A stretch of 35,893 nt of DNA, from the IMG/VR virus record IMGVR_UViG_3300033146_001169, positions 1-35,893 of that record; one strand, 5' to 3'. Source of the stretch: a virus. The position numbers and the translations under genes were made by a program. The notes beneath the pieces were generated by a model. That model searched no databases, had not been told where the DNA came from, and worked only from the letters and a program-made list of their open reading frames with translations. Below are positions 31,295 to 35,893 of the stretch, piece after piece; within the stretch, counting starts at the first letter, position 1; each line of letters opens with the position of its first letter.

Positions 31295-31935
31295 TAATAT
31301 TCTCCGTCTGAAAATGGATCAGATTCATCAAAATTAACAAATGTATCTGATTCCTGTTGAATTGGTGGGCCATCTGTAAGATCTTTATCCATATCAACCG
31401 GGGTATCGTCAATCTCAGGAACCTCAGTTGCCATTGTCTCATGACTGTAATTAAATCGTTCTGTTTCCATTCTAAAAACATTAGATTTACCAATTTGATA
31501 AAATGGTGTCTCTTTTTCTGTATAAGTTATTTCAAATATTGATAATGGTTCTGAAGGATCGACTTTAAAAACGATCAGATCGCCCTCTCTTGGTCGTACA
31601 ATTTCCGGGTATAGCTCAGTAACCTCTTCTTTAAATCGTGTAACGGAAACTAAAAATGTAGCTGTATCATCAAGTTCAAGAGCAAATCTGCCTATTGCTA
31701 TTGAACCATCAAAACCAGTGCTTACATTTTCGCAATAAAATTCCATAAGAACAGCAGTATCGAAAATATTTTCTGGATCTTCACCAAATAAATAATCAAA
31801 CCCTTTTTCTGAATTTGTTCTTGGAATATAATATAACAATAATCCTCTTTGATAAATAGTTTCTCTTGTTAAAGAATCTATGAGAGACTGCTCATTTTTT
31901 GCTGTTACATGTTGAAAATATGGTGATATTGCCAT
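31294..31935 (-). CDS. 14: gp14-like neck protein
   Basis: Joins with gp13 to close the head after packaging. 213 residues (T4 gp14 256). It matches the gp14 pattern known from T4-like phages: SPYFQHVTAKNEQSLIDSLT, RGLLLYYIPRTNSEKG, DTAVLMEFYCENVSTGFDG, IVRPREGDLIVFKVDPSEPL with the conserved RPREGDL, SIFEITYTEKETPFYQIGKS and FRMETERFNYSHE. The C-terminal ~50 residues are acidic and variable. Located between gene 13 and gene 15 as in T4, but with cargo genes on both sides. Confidence 0.92.
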   Translation of the reverse strand: MAISPYFQHVTAKNEQSLIDSLTRETIYQRGLLLYYIPRTNSEKGFDYLFGEDPENIFDTAVLMEFYCENVSTGFDGSIAIGRFALELDDTATFLVSVTRFKEEVTELYPEIVRPREGDLIVFKVDPSEPLSIFEITYTEKETPFYQIGKSNVFRMETERFNYSHETMATEVPEIDDTPVDMDKDLTDGPPIQQESDTFVNFDESDPFSDGEY

Positions 31936-31952
31936 GTTATTTTCTCCTTATT

Positions 31953-33362
31953 TTACCATTTATCTGGTGAATCATCTTCTTCATGCCAATTTCTGTATTG
32001 ATCATATCCGCCTTTCCATTTACCACCAAGCCAGTTTCCTGTTACCCATGTTCCATTTTTCCATGTTCCATCATGCCATGTTCCATCTTTCCATACTCCT
32101 TTATGCCATATACCATTTTCCCATATTCCATCTTTCCATAAACCATCATACCATTCACCATCTTCCCATGTTCCATTATACCATGTTCCATCTTCCCATC
32201 TTCCTCTATACCATTCACCATCATACCATTCACCATCATACCATATTCCACCGTTCCACGTTCCTTTATACCATTTTCCATATTCCCATATTCCATCTTC
32301 CCATGTTCCATTATACCATGTTCCATCTTTCCATTTACCATATTCCCATACACCATCTACCCATGTTCCATCTTCCCATTTACCATTTTCCCATTTACCA
32401 TTTTCCCATTCACCATTTTCCCATACACCATCTACCCATGTTCCATTTTCCCATGTTCCATCTTCCCATTCACCATCTTCCCATGTTCCATTATACCATG
32501 TTCCATCTTCCCATTTTCCATATTCCCATTTACCATTTTCCCATTTACCATTTTCCCATGTTCCGTCTTTCCATAAACCACCTTTCCATTTACCACCAAG
32601 CCAGTTTCCTATTATCCATAATCCACCATGCCATAATCCATCACGCCATGTTCCTTTTTCCCATGTTCCATTATACCATATAACTTCTTCACTATTAATA
32701 ATTTCATATTTAGCATTTTTTATTAATGCTTTGTCTATCCAATGTTGGTTTTTAACAGAACTCCATGATTTATTAATTATGTTTTTATTCCTTTTAATTA
32801 TAGAAAATACATTTATATTTGGAACAGATTTAATTTTATTATCTTCTTTATTCCATATCTTTATATTTTTAAAATCATTAGATATTTGTAATGCATATTT
32901 TTCAAATCCATCATAACTAATAAGAAATATGAATATGTGATTTTCTGTATATGAGTTCCAATAACTAATATTTTTTTGATATGCAACACACCATTCTCCT
33001 GTGCATTTTCCAATATAATTATTAGCTATATGTTTTGATGCTTCCCATGATAAAGGCATATATGCGTAATATCCGGGAAATAAATAAGAAAGGTCTATAT
33101 AATCTATTTTTTCTCGAAGACCACGGATTCCTTTTTTCTTAATCAATTTTTTAGTTTTTGATTTAGAAGGAGAATGAATAATATATTGGAAATCTGTAAT
33201 ATTTAATTTTTTATTATTCCAATCTATCTCTTCTTCTTTATGTGGGTTTTTTTTAAAAAAGTCGATAAGTTGTTTCTTTTCATCTCTATTGAGTTTACGA
33301 AGTTTGTTAATTTTTGATTTAACATCTTCTATTATGATATTATATGATTTAAATCTTTGCAT
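31953..33362 (-). CDS. Predicted ejected head protein, cargo family member F (45 W-x-x-G-x pentads)
   Basis: 469 residues. Start MQRFKSYNIIIE is a variant tag with I-I-E at 10-12. Diverged family domain: LRKLNRDEKKQLIDFFKKNP, IDWNNKKLNITDFQ, YYAYMPLSWEASKHIANN, YIGKCTGEWCVAYQKNISYW with Cys125, IFLISYDGFEKYALQI, IKSVPNINVFSII. The W-C-V motif followed by a Lys-Tyr-x-x-x-I strand resembles a domain widespread in phage proteins with a W-C-[TV]-[AS] core, which I cannot name. Residues 229-453 are 45 perfect pentads, then a 16-residue end DQYRNWHEEDDSPDKW shared with member G. Confidence 0.87.
   Translation of the reverse strand: MQRFKSYNIIIEDVKSKINKLRKLNRDEKKQLIDFFKKNPHKEEEIDWNNKKLNITDFQYIIHSPSKSKTKKLIKKKGIRGLREKIDYIDLSYLFPGYYAYMPLSWEASKHIANNYIGKCTGEWCVAYQKNISYWNSYTENHIFIFLISYDGFEKYALQISNDFKNIKIWNKEDNKIKSVPNINVFSIIKRNKNIINKSWSSVKNQHWIDKALIKNAKYEIINSEEVIWYNGTWEKGTWRDGLWHGGLWIIGNWLGGKWKGGLWKDGTWENGKWENGKWEYGKWEDGTWYNGTWEDGEWEDGTWENGTWVDGVWENGEWENGKWENGKWEDGTWVDGVWEYGKWKDGTWYNGTWEDGIWEYGKWYKGTWNGGIWYDGEWYDGEWYRGRWEDGTWYNGTWEDGEWYDGLWKDGIWENGIWHKGVWKDGTWHDGTWKNGTWVTGNWLGGKWKGGYDQYRNWHEEDDSPDKW
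32004..32678 (-). repeat. 15-bp / W-x-x-G-x repeat array, 45 units
   Basis: Forty-five in-frame 15-bp units with no insertion. Higher-order copies are visible: for instance WENGKWENGKWE and WEDGTWVDGVWE blocks recur, and the DNA reads as repeated TTCCCAT/TACCATT words, so unit gain and loss by slippage or recombination is likely. Confidence 0.95.
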
Positions 33363-33373
33363 TTTTTCTTATT

Positions 33374-34456
33374 TTACCATTTATCTGGTGAATCATCTTC
33401 TTCATGCCAATTTTTGTATTGATCATATCCGCCTTTCCATTTACCACCAAGCCAGTTTCCTGTTACCCATAAGCCACCATGCCATGTTCCATCTTCCCAA
33501 ATACCATCATGCCATATTCCATATAACCAGTCACCATTTTCCCATGTTCCGCCTTTGTGATAACCAAAGACCCATAATCCATCCCACCAAATGCTATCGT
33601 CATCATCTCCTTCCCATGTTCCATATTCCCATTTACCTTTTTCCCATAAACCACCTTTCCATAATCCATCACGCCATGTTCCTTTTTTCCATGTTCCGTA
33701 TTCCCATACACCATCTACCCATATACCATTGAGCCATGTTCCATTTTTCCAATGAATAGTATTATTTGATGTAACTTCATAATCAGCATCAATTACTTTT
33801 GCTTTACTAAACCATTTAACTGTTTTATGTTTTTCTGTTTTAATTTTATTTCTATATGATATTATTTCTCGTTTATTGTTCTGAATAACACTAACAACAT
33901 TTTCATGAGGAACAGACTTAATTTCATCTCCTTTAGAATCATAGATTTCTACATCCATAAGTCTGTCATGAGTTGCGGCAGCATATTTTTTCTTTCCATC
34001 AGGAGATACAAGAATAATAATTACTACTCCTTGACGAGCATAATCATTCCAAGATGCCGGACGATTTCCTGAAGTACACCATTTTCCTTCACATTTTCCA
34101 ATATATTCTGTTCCAAACATTTGAGATGCAATATGATTAAGAGGAATATATGCATTGTAATAATCAAACATATAAGATATATCAACATAATCTTTTCCTT
34201 CTTTTAATCCTTTAAGCCCGTGTTTTTTTACATCTTTTTTAATTTTTCTTGATGATCTTTTATTCATTACATCTTTAAAATCAGAAAAGACAAGATTTCT
34301 ATTATTCCAATCAATTCCTCCCGATTTTCCTTCAAGATGAGGGTTTTGTTGAAAAAATTTAATGAGTTCGTTTCGTTCTTTACTTGAGAGGTTTTTTAAT
34401 CGTCTAAGTTTTGATTTAATATCTTCTGACAGTATATATAATTTAAACGGTTTCAT
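33374..34456 (-). CDS. Predicted ejected head protein, cargo family member G (about 21 W-x-x-G-x pentads)
   Basis: 360 residues. Start MKPFKLYILSE with L-S-E at 9-11. Family domain: LRRLKNLSSKERNELIKFFQ, GIDWNNRNLVFSDFKDV, YYNAYIPLNHIASQMFG, YIGKCEGKWCTSGNRPASWN with Cys127, GVVIIILVSPDGKKKYAAAT. Pentads span 236-344, broken once by an acidic insert (WEGDDDDSI) and once with His replacing Trp (HKGGT). The final ~32 residues and their ~100 bp of DNA are almost identical to member F, showing recent duplication or gene conversion. Ribosome-binding site weak (AAAGGAT far upstream). Follows gene 13. Confidence 0.87.
   Translation of the reverse strand: MKPFKLYILSEDIKSKLRRLKNLSSKERNELIKFFQQNPHLEGKSGGIDWNNRNLVFSDFKDVMNKRSSRKIKKDVKKHGLKGLKEGKDYVDISYMFDYYNAYIPLNHIASQMFGTEYIGKCEGKWCTSGNRPASWNDYARQGVVIIILVSPDGKKKYAAATHDRLMDVEIYDSKGDEIKSVPHENVVSVIQNNKREIISYRNKIKTEKHKTVKWFSKAKVIDADYEVTSNNTIHWKNGTWLNGIWVDGVWEYGTWKKGTWRDGLWKGGLWEKGKWEYGTWEGDDDDSIWWDGLWVFGYHKGGTWENGDWLYGIWHDGIWEDGTWHGGLWVTGNWLGGKWKGGYDQYKNWHEEDDSPDKW
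33425..33751 (-). repeat. 15-bp / W-x-x-G-x repeat array, about 21 units
   Basis: Twenty regular 15-bp units plus one 27-bp unit carrying an Asp-rich insert. The last three units and the following 16 codons match the end of the neighbouring array. Confidence 0.92.
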
Positions 34457-34497
34457 ATTATTGGTTTATATCCTTTTTCTATTAAATTATTCCATTT

Positions 34498-35253
34498 TCA
34501 ACCACAGAAAAAATCTACGGGTTCTTCCCATTTTAAGCTAAATTCTTCTTCTAATTGATTTTTCCAATCATTATAACGATCATAAATCTTATCTCCATCA
34601 AGTGTTAATCCACCCGGAAGTTCTACATTATCAAATTTAGAAAGATTTACTCCCCATTGACAACCAATAAGACATGTAGCATATTCTTGAAGAGATCGGT
34701 CTGCCCATACATCAGGAGTTTTTTCTGGATCTATTATTCTGTATACTTCAAATGCTAATGTTCCTCCTTCTTTTATTTGGGTCCAATCAGTATTAATATA
34801 AATACGATGATTTCTATATTGAAATTCTATAGAATTGTTAATTTGGAATGTAAATCTTAATTGTGCCATATAATTCATCATCATTGTATAATAAGAAGTT
34901 CCATAACGACATGCTCCGGAACCAAATCCAATATCATAAGCAATATTTTTCATAGCGTGCCATAAATTATTCATGAATCCCCCTTTTATAAGATCATCTC
35001 CATCATATATAATCTGAACTACTGAAACAATTTCAGGAGGCATAGTAATATATTTGTTATTAATGTCGTTTTGAGTAATATCATATGTTATTGCGATATG
35101 TTCTATAGCATCATAGTGATATGTTTGATAAAATAAAATAGCTTCATCTATTCTATCATCTACTTGATCATCAGCAACATTTATATCAATAACTGGAGCA
35201 CCTAATTTTCTCAAACAGTAATCTTTGAATTCATCTCTATCTTGTGGTATCAT
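34498..35253 (-). CDS. 13: gp13-like neck protein
   Basis: Head-completion protein that binds the portal and gp14. 251 residues (T4 gp13 309). Matches the family at FKDYCLRKLGAPVIDINVAD, VDDRIDEAILFYQTYHYDAI, a KYITMPPEIVSVVQIIYDGD strand and WADRSLQEYATCLIGCQWGV, NLSKFDNVELPGGLTLDGDK, IYDRYNDWKNQLEEEF. Ribosome-binding site AGGAG 9 nt before the ATG. First gene of the minus-strand run 13-14-15. Confidence 0.94.
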   Translation of the reverse strand: MIPQDRDEFKDYCLRKLGAPVIDINVADDQVDDRIDEAILFYQTYHYDAIEHIAITYDITQNDINNKYITMPPEIVSVVQIIYDGDDLIKGGFMNNLWHAMKNIAYDIGFGSGACRYGTSYYTMMMNYMAQLRFTFQINNSIEFQYRNHRIYINTDWTQIKEGGTLAFEVYRIIDPEKTPDVWADRSLQEYATCLIGCQWGVNLSKFDNVELPGGLTLDGDKIYDRYNDWKNQLEEEFSLKWEEPVDFFCG

Positions 35254-35291
35254 GTATTTATCTCCTATAGGAATAAAGAATGTCTTATTAT

Positions 35292-35299
35292 TATTTATG
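35292..35299 (-). promoter_or_regulatory. Probable late promoter box upstream of gene 13
   Basis: CATAAATAATAATAAG on the minus strand: one mismatch (C for T) from the box used before genes 16, 18 and 22, with the same AATAAT extension. 39 nt upstream of the gene 13 ATG. Confidence 0.65.
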
Positions 35300-35310
35300 A
35301 AAAAAAGTTC

Positions 35311-35338
35311 TTGACATATTTTTAAAAACGTGTATAAT
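35311..35338 (+). promoter_or_regulatory. Strong sigma70 (early) promoter
   Basis: TTGACA, 16-nt spacer, TATAAT, both perfect; same spacing as the promoter at 17806. It drives the small plus-strand operon below. Confidence 0.92.
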
Positions 35339-35406
35339 GATTACATACTAAACAATTGCAACTCCTGTTCGTGTTGAGACGGGGTAGGACGTATAAGGAC
35401 GCTAAA

Positions 35407-35481
35407 GTGGATTTTTGGGAACAATGGAAGGAAATGTGTTGTGATGTATACCTTGAGTTCAAATTCTTAAACAGGAGGTGA
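35407..35481 (+). CDS. Candidate 24-aa early peptide
   Basis: GTG start at 35407 with AAGGAC 9 nt upstream; reads (M)DFWEQWKEMCCDVYLEFK and ends FLNRR before TGA 35479-35481. The AGGAGG of the next gene lies inside its last codons, and only 4 nt separate its stop from the next GTG, the layout of translational coupling. The frame also stays open upstream to another GTG at 35371 (36 aa), but that has no ribosome-binding site. Acidic/aromatic and Cys-Cys containing; function unknown. The ~65-nt leader before it can form short hairpins (CAAC/GTTG, ACTCC/GGGGT). Confidence 0.55.
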   Translation: MDFWEQWKEMCCDVYLEFKFLNRR

Positions 35482-35485
35482 TTCT

Positions 35486-35713
35486 GTGGCTTTAACGGTA
35501 GAAGAAATAGAAAATATGGTGGATATGTGTAAAGAATCGCAATATGATGTTATTCATTTTACAGATGTGTATCTTGACATAGATGTTGTTGAGGAAGGAC
35601 TTCGATGTATTCTTGCAAAGATAAGAAATACAGCAATGGGACTAAGTACACTCAATGCGGCTGATCGTCTGTTACTCATGCTTATTGATGGACAGAGAGA
35701 GACACATTTTTAA
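35486..35713 (+). CDS. Hypothetical 75-aa early protein
   Basis: GTG start with a perfect AGGAGG 7 nt upstream, behind a consensus early promoter and followed by a terminator, so certainly an expressed unit. The protein is acidic and helical: ALTVEEIENMVDMCKESQYD, a VYLDIDVVEEGLRCILAK segment, then LSTLNAADRLLLMLIDGQRE. Phage early proteins of this size often bind and redirect host enzymes, but nothing in the sequence identifies a target. Confidence 0.85.
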   Translation: MALTVEEIENMVDMCKESQYDVIHFTDVYLDIDVVEEGLRCILAKIRNTAMGLSTLNAADRLLLMLIDGQRETHF

Positions 35714-35726
35714 GAGGGACTAAGTA

Positions 35727-35760
35727 GGGGACTAAGTAGAAATACTCAGTCCCCCCTTTT
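35727..35760 (+). terminator. Rho-independent terminator of the early operon
   Basis: GGGGACTAAGTA, loop GAAA, TACTCAGTCCCC, then CCTTTTATT. 12-bp stem with one mismatch (A opposite C). The word GGGACTAAGTA occurs twice in a row (35717-35738), so an alternative stem is possible. Confidence 0.85.
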
Positions 35761-35761
35761 A

Positions 35762-35893
35762 TTAAAATTTTATTATTGGTAAATATTGATAATAATGAAC
35801 CCACCTGTAAATCCATTCATCAGTAGTATCAATAAGAAAAGTAACAAATAATAATATGGAGAATATTGCTCCTCCTTCTATATTATCTATCCA
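35762..35893 (-). CDS. C-terminal 43 residues of a membrane-type protein, 5' part outside window
   Basis: Open minus-strand frame from the window edge to TAA at 35764-35762. It has a hydrophobic stretch GGAIFSILLFVTFLI suited to a transmembrane helix, followed by a charged/aromatic end DTTDEWIYRWVHYYQYLP. Converges on the early-operon terminator. Not recognised; too short for a functional call. Confidence 0.6.
   Translation of the reverse strand, partial: WIDNIEGGAIFSILLFVTFLIDTTDEWIYRWVHYYQYLPIIKF

Noticed and set aside
31934-32683. 249-codon plus-strand frame opposite the pentad array (also 29439-29849 and 33289-33732)
   Set aside because: Pure mirror of the 15-bp repeat on the coding strand (H/F/P-rich nonsense such as HHLPMFHYTMFHL), with no ribosome-binding site.
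29425-33751. MORN repeats as identity of the W/G arrays
   Set aside because: MORN units are ~23 residues with a Y-x-G-x-W-x-x-G core; here the period is strictly 5.

Overview
The window is a block of a T4-like (contractile-tailed) phage genome. It is strongly AT-rich. Nearly all genes lie head-to-tail on the minus strand, often with 1-4 nt start/stop overlaps, and in the T4 order. Read in the direction of transcription (right to left) the T4 genes are 13, 14, 15, 16, 17, 18, 19, 20, 21, 22, 23, uvsY, uvsW, 55, 47, 46. T4-type late promoter boxes (TATAAATA) precede several of them, and the matching late sigma factor (gp55) is encoded here. Consensus sigma70 promoters suggest a bacterial host with ordinary housekeeping promoters; the host itself cannot be named from the sequence.

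Layout: 1-5952 recombination, repair and late-transcription genes (46, 47, 55, uvsW, an unknown, uvsY). 5980-6742 a tail-tube-like protein and a small unknown. 6832-13998 the head genes 23, 22, 21 and 20, with small core and internal proteins between them. 14129-17715 two small genes, tail tube and tail sheath. 17871-18173 a plus-strand early gene. 18170-25724 the terminase genes 17 and 16, separated by four large paralogous genes. 25852-27020 two plus-strand genes, one with a caspase-like His/Cys signature. 27021-27814 about 800 nt without a convincing gene, holding hairpins, palindromes and a 98-bp tandem repeat. 27815-35253 neck genes 15, 14 and 13, interrupted by three more paralogues, a 2H phosphoesterase and a small protein. 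35311-35713 a short plus-strand early operon. 35762-35893 the end of a minus-strand membrane-type gene.

The main result is a large set of proteins that all start with a version of the T4 capsid-targeting sequence (T4 internal proteins start MKTYQEFIAE and are cut by the prohead protease gp21 after I/L-x-E). At least eleven genes here begin MK-[STANP]-[FY]-x-x-[FYHL]-... or a close variant and reach an I/L-x-E site near residue 10. Their products are therefore expected to be packed into the head, trimmed by the gp21 encoded at 10692-11357, and ejected into the host with the DNA. Seven form one paralogous family: a roughly 200-residue domain with an invariant Cys near residue 125-131, followed by swapped C-terminal modules (acidic coiled-coil, beta-helix-like, or long W-x-x-G-x pentad arrays). 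Another carries a 2H phosphoesterase domain of the general type used by anti-CBASS Acb1. I read this as a virion-delivered effector arsenal inserted in the gaps between conserved neck, terminase and head genes.
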